A stretch of 40,205 nt of DNA from an uncultured Microbacterium sp. (GTDB lineage Bacteria > Actinomycetota > Actinomycetes > Actinomycetales > Microbacteriaceae): positions 1 through 40,205 of the forward strand of contig CAJYHN010000006.1 in assembly GCA_913774665.1 (NCBI GenBank), in the 5' to 3' direction. The notes under the pieces are model-generated. The model did no database searches. It was not told the DNA's origin and saw only the letters and a program-made list of their open reading frames with translations. The position numbers were made by a program, and so were the translations under genes. This document shows, in pieces, positions 31,391 through 39,611 of this stretch (its first letter is position 1; the number at the start of each line of letters is the position of its first letter).

Positions 31391-31494
31391 CCGTTCAGCC
31401 TACGCGCGGGGGTCGCCGAGAGAGCGGGTGCGAAGACAGTGGACGACCGCCGCCCCGCCCCGTAGCCTGGACGACCCCGACGATCGGAGTCAGC

Positions 31495-31674
31495 ATGACG
31501 AAGAAGGTGTCGATCCTGGGCCGCATCCGCGAGTACTTCCTCGGTGCGCCCTCGCATGATCAGTCCGAAGACGCGCGGCGCTCGATGAACCACCAGAGCG
31601 AGACCGCGTACTACGCCGGCGAGACCGCGAAGAACTGGACGGGCATGTCCGGAGGCGCGCAGTTCAAGCCGTAA
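31495..31674 (+). CDS. Microprotein, paralogue A of a duplicated pair
   Basis: 59 residues starting MTKKVSILGRIREYFLGAPSH and ending GMSGGAQFKP. It is a clear paralogue of the 59-residue protein at 32608: both share MTKK, the R-L/I-R-x-Y-x-x-G core, a Ser/Glu-rich middle and a Gly-rich end. The 28 bases around the start (CGACGATCGGAGTCAGC then ATGACGAAGAAG) are identical in both. GGAG precedes the ATG; a -10 TAGCCT lies at 31463-31468. No family or membrane segment; the N-terminus is an amphipathic basic helix that could touch a membrane or nucleic acid. Confidence 0.7.
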   Translation: MTKKVSILGRIREYFLGAPSHDQSEDARRSMNHQSETAYYAGETAKNWTGMSGGAQFKP

Positions 31675-31679
31675 CGGGT

Positions 31680-31708
31680 GCGGCGCCCCGAGCAGATCGG
31701 GGCGCCGC
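31680..31708. terminator. Bidirectional hairpin terminator
   Basis: GCGGCGCCCCGA (31680-31691) pairs perfectly with TCGGGGCGCCGC (31697-31708) around a 5-nt loop. It lies between the convergent stops of microprotein A (31674) and the LLM oxidoreductase (31715). Confidence 0.8.
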
Positions 31709-31714
31709 AACCGT

Positions 31715-32512
31715 TCACGCGTTCTTGCTGTCGCGCCACCGCAGCCAGCGCTCGACGAGCGAGTAATCCCACTCCGGCCCCGAGAAGCCGAGCGTGAAGA
31801 GGCGCGTACCGGCGTCGTGGAGGGCGTCGGCGACGTCTTCGTCGCGGTCCTTGAGCTCGTTCGAGACGATCAGGCCGGACAGGTCGCGCTGCTCGGCCTC
31901 GGCCCACTTCTCGATCACCTCGAACTTGTGCGGCAGCTCGTCGGGGGTGACGAAGCTGTGCCAGATGTCGGCGTGACGGGCGACGATGCGCAGAGTCTTC
32001 TGCTCGCCCTTGCCGCCGATCATGACGGGGATCTTGCGGGTGGGCGCCGGGTTGAGCTTGCCCCACCGCGCGACGACCCGGTCGAGGTCGGTCGCCAGAG
32101 CATTGAGCCGCGAACCGGCGGTGCCGAAGTCGTAGCCGTACTCGTCGTAATCGCGCTGGAACCATCCCGACCCCGTGCCGAAGATGAAGCGACCGGTGTC
32201 GCCGCCCTTCTTGCTGATGTGGTCGACGGTGCGCGCCATGTCGGCCTGCAGGTCGGGATTTCGGTAGCTGTTGCAGTTGACGAGGGCGCCGAACTCGACG
32301 CGCTCGGTCTGCTCGGCCCAGGCGGAGAGCATGGTCCACGACTCGAAGTGCTCGCCCTCGGGGTCTCCGTAGAGGGGATAGAAGTGGTCCCAGTTGAACA
32401 GGACGTCGACGCCCATCTCTTCGAGACGGAGGACGGCGTCGCGGATGTCGGAATACTGCACGTGCTGCGGCTGGATCTGCACGCCGAGCCGGACGGGGGT
32501 ATCGAAGAGCAT
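31715..32512 (-). CDS. LLM-class (luciferase-like) F420- or flavin-dependent oxidoreductase
   Basis: 265 residues of the luciferase-like monooxygenase superfamily, TIM-barrel type. LGVQIQPQHVQYSDIRDAVLRLEEMGVDVLFNWDHFYP is the first strand-helix with the cofactor-side WDHF; FGALVNCNSYRNPDLQADMARTVDHIS, FGTGSGWFQRDYDEYG and PVMIGGKGEQKTL follow in the order usual for F420-dependent members. The cofactor and substrate cannot be read with certainty. ATG at 32512 with TAGGCT 6 nt upstream. It sits between two paralogous microprotein genes and beside menC. Confidence 0.85.
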   Translation of the reverse strand: MLFDTPVRLGVQIQPQHVQYSDIRDAVLRLEEMGVDVLFNWDHFYPLYGDPEGEHFESWTMLSAWAEQTERVEFGALVNCNSYRNPDLQADMARTVDHISKKGGDTGRFIFGTGSGWFQRDYDEYGYDFGTAGSRLNALATDLDRVVARWGKLNPAPTRKIPVMIGGKGEQKTLRIVARHADIWHSFVTPDELPHKFEVIEKWAEAEQRDLSGLIVSNELKDRDEDVADALHDAGTRLFTLGFSGPEWDYSLVERWLRWRDSKNA

Positions 32513-32607
32513 GGCGTCAGCCTATGCCCGCCCTCCGACACGCGGGCCGGTGGATTCCCCGCTCGGTGCCGCGTAGCGTGGGGAGGCCAGCGACGATCGG
32601 AGTCAGC

Positions 32608-32787
32608 ATGACGAAGAAGATGTCGAAGCTCGCGCGACTGCGCGACTACCTGTTCGGCCCGCGACGCACCCACGAGCAGTCGGAGGCCGCGAAGGAGTCG
32701 CTGGAGTCCACCCCCGATCTCTCCTCGTACACCGTCGAACGTCAGACGTTCTGGCTCGGCGGGTTCGGCGGCGGCGGACCGCGCTGA
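32608..32787 (+). CDS. Microprotein, paralogue B of a duplicated pair
   Basis: 59 residues (MTKKMSKLARLRDYLFGPRR, then HEQSEAAKESLESTPDLSSY, ending FGGGGPR). It equals paralogue A in length, leader and start context, with a matching -10 TAGCGT at 32574-32579 and GGAG before the ATG. The C-terminal halves differ, suggesting duplication followed by divergence. It ends 16 bp before menC and could be co-transcribed with it. Function unknown. Confidence 0.7.
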   Translation: MTKKMSKLARLRDYLFGPRRTHEQSEAAKESLESTPDLSSYTVERQTFWLGGFGGGGPR

Positions 32788-32803
32788 GCGGCAGGATGAG
32801 GGC

Positions 32804-33805
32804 ATGAGCACCGTCGCCCTCCCCCCGCTCGACGAGATCCTCGACTCGGCCCGCGTCGTCTCCCTTCCGCTCGCCGCCCGCTTCCGGGGGATCGAGACAC
32901 GGGAGGCGCTCGTGTTCGAGGGTCCCGAGGGGTGGACCGAGTTCTCGCCGTTCGTCGAGTACGCCGATGCGGAAGCCGTGACCTGGCTCGCCGGGGCCAT
33001 CGACTTCGGGTGGCGTCCGTCGCCGCCCGCCGTGCGCGATCTCGTCGCCGTCAACGCCACGATGCCCGCGGTCGCGGCATCCGAGGTGCCGAGGATCCTC
33101 GCTCGGTACGACGGATGCCGCACGGTCAAGGTCAAGGTCGCCGAGCCGGGCCAGACGCTCGCCGCCGACGTGGCGCGCGTCCGAGCGGTCCGCGAGGTGA
33201 TGGGTCCCGAGGGGCGGGTGCGCATCGACGCCAACGGCGCGTGGAACGTCGACGAGGCCGAGCGGGCGGTCCACTCCCTCGCTGAGTTCGACCTCGAGTA
33301 CGTCGAGCAGCCCTGCGCCGAGGTCGAAGAACTGGCCGAGCTGCGCGAGCGGATCGGCTATCTCGGCATCCCGATCGCGGCCGACGAGAGCGTCCGCAAA
33401 GCCGCCGATCCCCTGCGAGTGGCCCACGCGGGCGCCGCCGATCTGCTCGTCATCAAGGCTCAGCCCCTCGGCGGCGTCCACGCGGCGCGAGACCTCGTCG
33501 CGCAGGCGGGGCTGCCCGCTGTCGTCTCCAGCGCCCTCGACACCTCGATCGGCCTGTCGATGGGGGTGGCTCTGGCGGCCTCGCTGCCCGACCTCGACTA
33601 CGACTGCGGTCTCGGCACCGCTTCGCTGTTCACGGTCGATGTCGTGGCATCCCCCCTCGCCGCACGCGGCGGAGTGCTGCCGCTCGCCCGACCCCGCCCC
33701 TCGTCATCCGACCTCGACCGCGTGGCCGCGGCGGACGATCGGCGCGAATGGTGGATGGACCGGCTGCGGCGGTGCTACGCCGCTCTCGAGATCACTCGAG
33801 GATGA
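32804..33805 (+). CDS. menC: o-Succinylbenzoate synthase
   Basis: 333 residues of the enolase superfamily. Catalytic Lys109/Lys111 lie in TVKVKV, metal ligands are Asp142 (RIDANGAW), Glu168 (YVEQP) and Asp194 (AADES), and the second catalytic lysine is Lys218 in VIKAQPLGG. It dehydrates SHCHC to o-succinylbenzoate. ATG at 32804 has CAGGAT 6 nt upstream, a weak form of the leaderless arrangement seen in its neighbours. Its last 14 bases overlap the 3' end of the convergent TetR gene. Confidence 0.93.
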   Translation: MSTVALPPLDEILDSARVVSLPLAARFRGIETREALVFEGPEGWTEFSPFVEYADAEAVTWLAGAIDFGWRPSPPAVRDLVAVNATMPAVAASEVPRILARYDGCRTVKVKVAEPGQTLAADVARVRAVREVMGPEGRVRIDANGAWNVDEAERAVHSLAEFDLEYVEQPCAEVEELAELRERIGYLGIPIAADESVRKAADPLRVAHAGAADLLVIKAQPLGGVHAARDLVAQAGLPAVVSSALDTSIGLSMGVALAASLPDLDYDCGLGTASLFTVDVVASPLAARGGVLPLARPRPSSSDLDRVAAADDRREWWMDRLRRCYAALEITRG

Positions 33806-34418
33806 GACGCACGATCTGAGCGAGTCGCTCCCCGAGCTGAGCGCGCGCGTCGGACGGGGACGTTCCCGTCATGACGGCGGTCTCGGACGCCGAGATCCAG
33901 GCCGACAGCAGGAGCTCCGTCGCGGCGTCCGCGGGCAGCCGGAGAGTCAGACCGCGCGCGTCGGCGACGTCGCGCACGAGCTGCGTGACGCTGTCGCACA
34001 GGGCACCGTTCGACGAGAGATAGGCCGCCGCGAACTCGGGGTTGCGCAGGGCCTGCACGCGCGTCTCGGCTCCCAGCAGGACGTCGAGGCGGTCCTCGCC
34101 GGCGACCTCGAGCACTTCCTGGACGAGATGGAGGACTTCGCCCGTGGCATCCAGTCCGCGGTCCTCGATCGAGGTGACCCGGTCGCGCACCGCGGCGATC
34201 GTGGTCTCGGCGGAGCGGGCGCAGAGGGCGAGGAAGAGTTCTTCCTTCGAGGCGAAATTCGAGTAGAACGCGCCGCGCGTGAACCCGGCGCGATCGCAGA
34301 TCGCCTCGACCGAGGCGGCGTCGATGCCGACCTCGGCGAACATCTCCGCGGCGGCGTCCATGAGGCGCGTCCGCGTGTTCTCGCGCCGCCTCGAGGGGGC
34401 GGGTGCGGTGTCGGTCAT
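33792..34418 (-). CDS. TetR-family repressor of the downstream MMPL/YhgE export genes
   Basis: 208 residues from ATG at 34418 (AGGAG upstream; an earlier ATG at 34460 has none). The TetR helix-turn-helix is at about 14-60 (RTRLMDAAAEMFAEVGIDAA, then AGFTRGAFYSNFASKEELFLAL). The C-terminal 140 residues form the variable ligand-binding part. It is divergent from the MMPL gene, with a double palindrome in between, so it very likely represses the export genes and perhaps itself until a ligand binds. The inducer cannot be predicted. Confidence 0.9.
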   Translation of the reverse strand: MTDTAPAPSRRRENTRTRLMDAAAEMFAEVGIDAASVEAICDRAGFTRGAFYSNFASKEELFLALCARSAETTIAAVRDRVTSIEDRGLDATGEVLHLVQEVLEVAGEDRLDVLLGAETRVQALRNPEFAAAYLSSNGALCDSVTQLVRDVADARGLTLRLPADAATELLLSAWISASETAVMTGTSPSDARAQLGERLAQIVRLILE

Positions 34419-34473
34419 CCGCGTCTCCTGTTCTGGGTGGACGTCCAGCTTCGGCCCCACCGTCGGGGTCTAC

Positions 34474-34507
34474 GATACATTGTTGTATCCGATACGGTGA
34501 TGTATCG
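34474..34507. promoter_or_regulatory. Tandem palindromic TetR operator
   Basis: GATACATTGTTGTATC (34474-34489) and CGATACGGTGATGTATCG (34490-34507) are adjacent palindromes with the common half-site GATAC/GTATC; half-sites repeat 17 bp apart, which would place two dimers on the DNA in a QacR-like cooperative way. A -10-like TACGAT (34471-34476) overlaps the first half-site. The stretch is conspicuously AT-rich for this genome. Confidence 0.8.
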
Positions 34508-34534
34508 ACTCGTTCACCGATCGTGGGAGCCGCC

Positions 34535-37423
34535 GTGTCGACATTCCTCTACACCCTGGGCCGCTGGTCGTTCCGCCACCCCTGGCGCGTTCTGACCGGT
34601 TGGCTCCTCATCCTGGCCATCGCGGGCGGCGGAGTCGCGGTGTTCGCGAAGGGCACCGACAACACCTTCTCGATCCCGGGCACCGAATCCCAGGCCGGCC
34701 TCGAGATGCTCGGACGCACCTTCCCCCAGGTGAGTGGAGCGAGCGCCGAGATCATCGTCGTCTCGGCGGACGGATTGAGCGTTCGAGACCAGAGCTACCA
34801 GGACGCCATTCAGAAGACCACGGGCGACATCGGCACGCTCGACTTCGTCGAGGCCGTCACCGACCCGTACGACACCCGGGTGTCCGGCGGCATCTCCGAC
34901 GACGGGCGAGCGGCCATCGTGCGCATCCAGTTCGCCGGCGAGTCGACGGCGGTGCCCACCGGCACCAAGGACGCGCTCCGCGACGCCACGACCGCGCTCG
35001 GCTCCGCTCTTCCCTCCGGCTCCCAGGCCATCCTGGGCGGCCAGCTCTTCGCCACCGAGATCCCCGGCGCTTCGCTCACCGAGGCGCTCGGCGTCCTCAT
35101 CGCCGCGCTCGTGCTGATGGTGACGTTCCGATCGTTCCTGGTGGCCGGGATGCCGCTGGCCACCGCCATCCTCGGTGTCGCCCTCTCGATCGGGCTCATC
35201 TTCATCGCGACGGGCTTCGCGACCGTGTCGTCGACCACTCCCCTGCTGGCGGTGATGCTGGGCCTGGCGGTCGGCATCGATTACGCGCTCTTCATCGTGT
35301 CGCGACATCAAGACCAGACGCGCGCGGGAATGGACCCCGAGGAATCGACCGCCCGCGCCGTCGGTACCGCCGGATCCGCCGTCGTGTTCGCCGGCATCAC
35401 GGTGCTCATCGCCCTCATCGGCCTGAGCTTCGCCGGCATCCCGTTCCTGACGACCATGGGCATCGCCGCCTCCGTCGCCGTGGCGATCGCGGTCTGCGTG
35501 GGGCTCACGCTCACCCCCGCGTTCCTGGGATTCGCGGGACACCGCGTCGTCGGGTGGGGGTACAAGAAGCAGAAGAAGCGCTCCCGCACGGCCACCGCCG
35601 AAGACGACGCCGCGGCCGCCGAAGAGGCCGCCGCCGAAAGCGTGCGCCGCGCCTCCACGGCGGCCGTCCGCGCCCAGCGCAACGGGCCCGCCAAGCGCTG
35701 GGTCGGCCTGGTGACGCGGCATCCCGTGGTCACCTCCGTCGCGGTGATCGGCCTGCTGGGCGTGACGGCGATCCCGGCCGCGTCCCTCGCGCTCACCCTT
35801 CCGAACGCCGGGCAGCTCCCCCCGGGCGATGAGGCGCGCGTCGCCTACGAGCTGACCGACGAGTACTTCGGACCCGGCGCCAACGGTCCCCTCATCATGA
35901 CGGGCACGATCGTCACCTCGAACGACCCCCTGAACCTCATGACGAGCATCGGCGACGAGATCGCGAAGATCCCGGGGGTCGCGAAGGTCGCCCTCGCGAC
36001 GCCGAACACCACCGCCGATACCGGCATCGTGCAGATCGTGCCCGAGACCGCACCCGACGACCCGCGCACCGCCGACCTCGTGCGCGAGCTCCGCGCGGCC
36101 GAACCCCGCCTGTACGACCAGTTCGGCGTGCACCTGCTCGTCACCGGCTACACCGCCGTCACGATCGACATCTCCGACCAGCTCGGTGCCGCCCTGCTGC
36201 CGTTCGGCCTGTTCGTGGTGGGCCTCTCGCTCGTGCTGCTGATGATCGTGTTCCGCTCGATCTGGGTGCCCCTGACCGCCGCCGGCGGATACCTCCTGTC
36301 GGTCGCGGCCTCGTTCGGCGTCGTCGCCGCGGTGTTCGAGTGGGGTTGGTTCGCCGACGCGCTCCACGTGGCCAAGATCGGACCCATCATCAGCTTCATG
36401 CCCATCGTCGTGATGGGCGTGCTCTTCGGCCTCGCAATGGACTACCAGGTCTTCCTCGTCTCGCGCATGCGCGAGGACTTCGTGCACGCCGACCGCGAGG
36501 GCCGCACGCCCCGCGAGGTGGCTCTCGGCGCCGTCCGCAGCGGTTTCGTGGGCTCGGCTCGCGTGGTCGTGGCCGCCGCCGTCATCATGTTCGCGGTCTT
36601 CGTCGCCTTCGTGCCCGAGGGGGACTCGAGCCTGAAGCCCATCGCGCTGGGTCTCGCCGTCGGGGTCGCCGTCGACGCGTTCCTCGTGCGCATGACCCTG
36701 GTGCCCGCGATCCTCGCACTGCTGGGCGCGAAGGCCTGGTGGATGCCGCGCTGGCTCGACCGGATCCTGCCCAAGCTCGACGTCGAGGGCGAGGCCGTCG
36801 AACGCGAGGTGCGCCTCGCCGATTGGCCGGCCGAGTCCGGGATCGCCATCGCCGCGGACGATCTGCGGACGGTGGGAGCCTCGGATGCCGAGGAGCCCGT
36901 CTTCTCGGAGGTGTCGCTGCGCCTCGGCTACGGGGGGACGCTGCTCGTGACCGGCGAGACCCGCACCACGCGTGCCCTGCTGCTCGCTCTGTCGGGCCGC
37001 CTGTCGCAGATCGACGGGCGCCTGCGCGTGGACGGACTGCTCGTCCCCGAGCGCGCTGGCGCGGTGCGCGCCCGTGTCGGCGTCGCCCTCCTCGACGAAC
37101 CCGCCGAGGCCGCGGCCGACGTCGCCCGCGCCGCATCGCGCGGCACGCGGGTCGTGTTCGTGTCGGACATCGACCGCCTCGACGACGACACCAGCGACGA
37201 CGTGGCCCAGGTGCTCCGCCGTGCCGCCACCGAGGCGCGCGAGCGCAGCGGCGACGACTCGTCGCCGCTCACGCTGATCGTGGCCGCCCGCGACGAACGC
37301 CGCGCGCTGGCCCTGCTGGCCGACGCTGAGCGTCCGGACGTGTCGTCCCTCTCGCTGCCGACCCCGCGCCGGCATCGTCCCGAACCCGAAACCTTCGCCG
37401 ATCTCTCCGAGGTGTTCGCATGA
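34535..37423 (+). CDS. MMPL-family transporter with C-terminal degenerate ABC-ATPase-like domain
   Basis: 962 residues from GTG at 34535 (GGGAG upstream). Residues 1 to about 740 are an RND/MMPL exporter with 12 membrane helices: GIDYALFIVSR and GLAMDYQVFLVSRMREDF are the two paired motifs of the helix-4/10 region. A charged linker (about 345-400, EEAAAESVRRAS) divides the halves. From about 765 the protein continues with a domain like an ABC ATPase (FSEVSLRLGYGGTLLVTGE, LALSGRL, IDGRLRVDGLLVPERAGAVRARVGVALLDEP), but the P-loop reads GETRTTRA instead of GxxGxGK(S/T), so ATP hydrolysis is unlikely. It overlaps yhgE-like gene by ATGA. Confidence 0.85.
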   Translation: MSTFLYTLGRWSFRHPWRVLTGWLLILAIAGGGVAVFAKGTDNTFSIPGTESQAGLEMLGRTFPQVSGASAEIIVVSADGLSVRDQSYQDAIQKTTGDIGTLDFVEAVTDPYDTRVSGGISDDGRAAIVRIQFAGESTAVPTGTKDALRDATTALGSALPSGSQAILGGQLFATEIPGASLTEALGVLIAALVLMVTFRSFLVAGMPLATAILGVALSIGLIFIATGFATVSSTTPLLAVMLGLAVGIDYALFIVSRHQDQTRAGMDPEESTARAVGTAGSAVVFAGITVLIALIGLSFAGIPFLTTMGIAASVAVAIAVCVGLTLTPAFLGFAGHRVVGWGYKKQKKRSRTATAEDDAAAAEEAAAESVRRASTAAVRAQRNGPAKRWVGLVTRHPVVTSVAVIGLLGVTAIPAASLALTLPNAGQLPPGDEARVAYELTDEYFGPGANGPLIMTGTIVTSNDPLNLMTSIGDEIAKIPGVAKVALATPNTTADTGIVQIVPETAPDDPRTADLVRELRAAEPRLYDQFGVHLLVTGYTAVTIDISDQLGAALLPFGLFVVGLSLVLLMIVFRSIWVPLTAAGGYLLSVAASFGVVAAVFEWGWFADALHVAKIGPIISFMPIVVMGVLFGLAMDYQVFLVSRMREDFVHADREGRTPREVALGAVRSGFVGSARVVVAAAVIMFAVFVAFVPEGDSSLKPIALGLAVGVAVDAFLVRMTLVPAILALLGAKAWWMPRWLDRILPKLDVEGEAVEREVRLADWPAESGIAIAADDLRTVGASDAEEPVFSEVSLRLGYGGTLLVTGETRTTRALLLALSGRLSQIDGRLRVDGLLVPERAGAVRARVGVALLDEPAEAAADVARAASRGTRVVFVSDIDRLDDDTSDDVAQVLRRAATEARERSGDDSSPLTLIVAARDERRALALLADAERPDVSSLSLPTPRRHRPEPETFADLSEVFA

Positions 37424-39462
37424 CTCTCCCCGTCGAGCGCTCCCGCTCGCGCCGCCCCGTCACCTGGCTGACGCTCATCGGCGTCCTTCTGCTCCCGGCG
37501 GTGATCGGCGGCATCCTGGTCGGTGCGCTGTACAAGCCCACCGATCGACTCGAGAACATCACGGCCGCGATCGTGAACGACGACAAGGCTGTCGAGCTCG
37601 ACGGCCAGCTCGTCCCCCTCGGTCGACAGCTCACCGGCGGCCTGGTGAAGGGCGCCGACGACCAGCCGAGCAACATCGACTGGGTCATCTCCAACGACGA
37701 GGACGCCGCCGCCGGCCTGAAGGACGGCACGTACACCGCGGTCGTGACGATTCCCGAGAACTTCACCGCAGCCTCGCTCTCGACCCGACCGGGCGAGACT
37801 CCCGAGAAGGCGACGATCGGGGTGCAGACGGCACCCAATGCCCGCGTCGTCGACGGCGCGATCACCGGGGCGCTGGCATCCACCGCCTCCCAGGTCTACG
37901 GCAGCACCCTCTCGTCGCAGTACCTGAAGAACGTCTTCCTCGGTTTCACCACGCTGAGCGACCAGCTCGGCAGCGCAGCGAGCGGAGCGCACCAGCTCGC
38001 CGACGGGGCATCGCAGGCGTCCACCGGAGCGGCCGGCCTGCGCGACGGCCTCGGGCAGCTCTCGTCCGGAGCCACGGCCCTGGCCGACGGCGCGTCGAAG
38101 CTCGCCGCCGGCGCCGGTCCGCTCGCCAGCGGTGCCGACCAACTCTCCAGCGGCGCGGGAGCTCTCGCCGGCGGAACCCGCTCGGCCGCGGCCGGCGTCA
38201 CCCAGCTCGCCGACGGCAACGCCGAACTGGCGAAGCAGATCAACGCCCTCGCCGCGCAGATCCCGCCGAACTTCGCCCAGGACGCCCAACAGCTGGCGGA
38301 CGCGGCACCGCAGATCAACAACGCACTCACCGACGCCGCAGCCGCCCTGCAGAAGGCCGCCGACGAGTGCACGGGCACACCCGAGCAGTGCGCTGCTCTG
38401 CGCACGGCATCCGACAACGCCAACGCAGCCCTGCCGAGAGCGAAAGAGACCGTGACGCAGATCGGCGGGCTTTCGGCCGAGGCCACCAAGCTTCCGGAGG
38501 GGGTCAGCGCCATCGCCGCGGCGAACCAGAAGCTCGCAGACGGCGGGTACGACGCGGCGAAGGGCATCACCACCATCGCCGGCGGCATGGACGGCATCGC
38601 CGTCGGAGCCACGAAGCTCGCCGACGGCGCGCGGCAGTTCGGCACGGGTGCCTCGGCTCTCGCCTCGGGCGCCGAGCAGGTGGCATCCGGAGCCTCCGGT
38701 GCCGAGACCGGGGCCGGTCAGCTCGCGGACGGCGTCGGCCAGGTCGCAACCGGGACCACCTCCCTCGCGGATGGCCTGGACACAGCGGTGTCGAAGCTTC
38801 CCACCTACACCGACGCGCAGGCCACGAACCTCGCCGACGTCGTCGCAGACCCCGTCTCTGCGACGGGCGGCAGCGACTCGCTCTTCGGCGTCGCCGCGGT
38901 GCCGCTGCTGGCCATGGCGGTGCTGTGGTTCGGCGCCCTCGCCTCGTTCGTCGTGTTCCAGGCCGTGTCGGCCCGTTCGCTGACCAGCCGCCGCCCCTCG
39001 GGCCTCGTCGCGCTGCGCGGCTTCGCGCCGGCGGCGATCGTCGGCGCCGTGCAGGGACTGCTGGTCGCGAGCGTGGTGCAGGTGGCATCCGACTACCCCT
39101 GGGGCGACTGGGCCGTCTTCGCGATGATCTGCCTCCTCGCCGGGGTCGCCTTCGCCGCCGTGAATCAGGCGCTCGTCGCGCTTCTCGGTGGCGCCGGGCG
39201 ATGGGTCTCCGCGATCATCGGGGCCCTCGCGCTCGCGACGAGCATCGTCTCGACGGTGCCTCCGGTCCTCGCGGCCTTCGCCTCGCTGCTGCCGACCTCG
39301 CCCGCCTATTCGTCGATGCTCGGCGCCCTGTCCGCGGCCGGCGGAGTCGGGGCGGGAGCTGCGGGACTCGTGGTCTGGGCGGTGCTGTCGATCCTCGTGA
39401 CGACGCTGGTCGTAGTCCGTCGCCGGACCGTGTCGGCCCGCGCAGCCGCTGTCGCGGCCTGA
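37420..39462 (+). CDS. YhgE/Pip-family membrane protein (ABC-2-like)
   Basis: 680 residues. One N-terminal helix (WLTLIGVLLLPAVIGGILVG) is followed by an extracellular region with IVNDDKAVELDG and WVISNDEDAAAGLKDGTYTAVVTIPENF, then a long run of Gly/Ala/Asp heptad-like repeats (ADGASKLAAGA, SGATALADGA) as in YhgE proteins, then five to six C-terminal helices ending in LVTTLVVVRRR. The ATG at 37420 overlaps the MMPL stop, so the two are translated together. Such proteins pair with ABC ATPases or type VII-like export; here the neighbour carries a degenerate ATPase domain. The stop codon lies inside the first 52-bp repeat. Confidence 0.88.
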   Translation: MTLPVERSRSRRPVTWLTLIGVLLLPAVIGGILVGALYKPTDRLENITAAIVNDDKAVELDGQLVPLGRQLTGGLVKGADDQPSNIDWVISNDEDAAAGLKDGTYTAVVTIPENFTAASLSTRPGETPEKATIGVQTAPNARVVDGAITGALASTASQVYGSTLSSQYLKNVFLGFTTLSDQLGSAASGAHQLADGASQASTGAAGLRDGLGQLSSGATALADGASKLAAGAGPLASGADQLSSGAGALAGGTRSAAAGVTQLADGNAELAKQINALAAQIPPNFAQDAQQLADAAPQINNALTDAAAALQKAADECTGTPEQCAALRTASDNANAALPRAKETVTQIGGLSAEATKLPEGVSAIAAANQKLADGGYDAAKGITTIAGGMDGIAVGATKLADGARQFGTGASALASGAEQVASGASGAETGAGQLADGVGQVATGTTSLADGLDTAVSKLPTYTDAQATNLADVVADPVSATGGSDSLFGVAAVPLLAMAVLWFGALASFVVFQAVSARSLTSRRPSGLVALRGFAPAAIVGAVQGLLVASVVQVASDYPWGDWAVFAMICLLAGVAFAAVNQALVALLGGAGRWVSAIIGALALATSIVSTVPPVLAAFASLLPTSPAYSSMLGALSAAGGVGAGAAGLVVWAVLSILVTTLVVVRRRTVSARAAAVAA

Positions 39463-39611
39463 GTCCGGCGCTCGGGCGCGGGGGCCGCGCGGCGGCCTTC
39501 GCGCGCCGGCCTGAGCCCGACGCTCGGGCGCGGGGGCCGCGCGACGGCCTTCGCGCGCCGGCCTGAGTCCGGCGCTAGGGCGCGGGGGCTGCGCGGCGGC
39601 CTTCGCGCGCC
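39456..39611. repeat. Three 52-bp GC-rich tandem repeats
   Basis: Units begin at 39456, 39508 and 39560 with GGCCTGAG and each contain GGCCGC-GCG-GCGGCC or a near variant, a strong hairpin, followed by TTCGCGCGCC. Units differ at a few positions. The first unit includes the yhgE stop codon. They probably act as stacked transcription stops, or are a minisatellite grown from the first hairpin. No T-run is present. Confidence 0.8.

Noticed and set aside
34514-37375. A 953-codon frame opposite the MMPL gene
   Set aside because: The translated product is His/Arg/Glu-rich low complexity; it is a shadow of the MMPL codon pattern.
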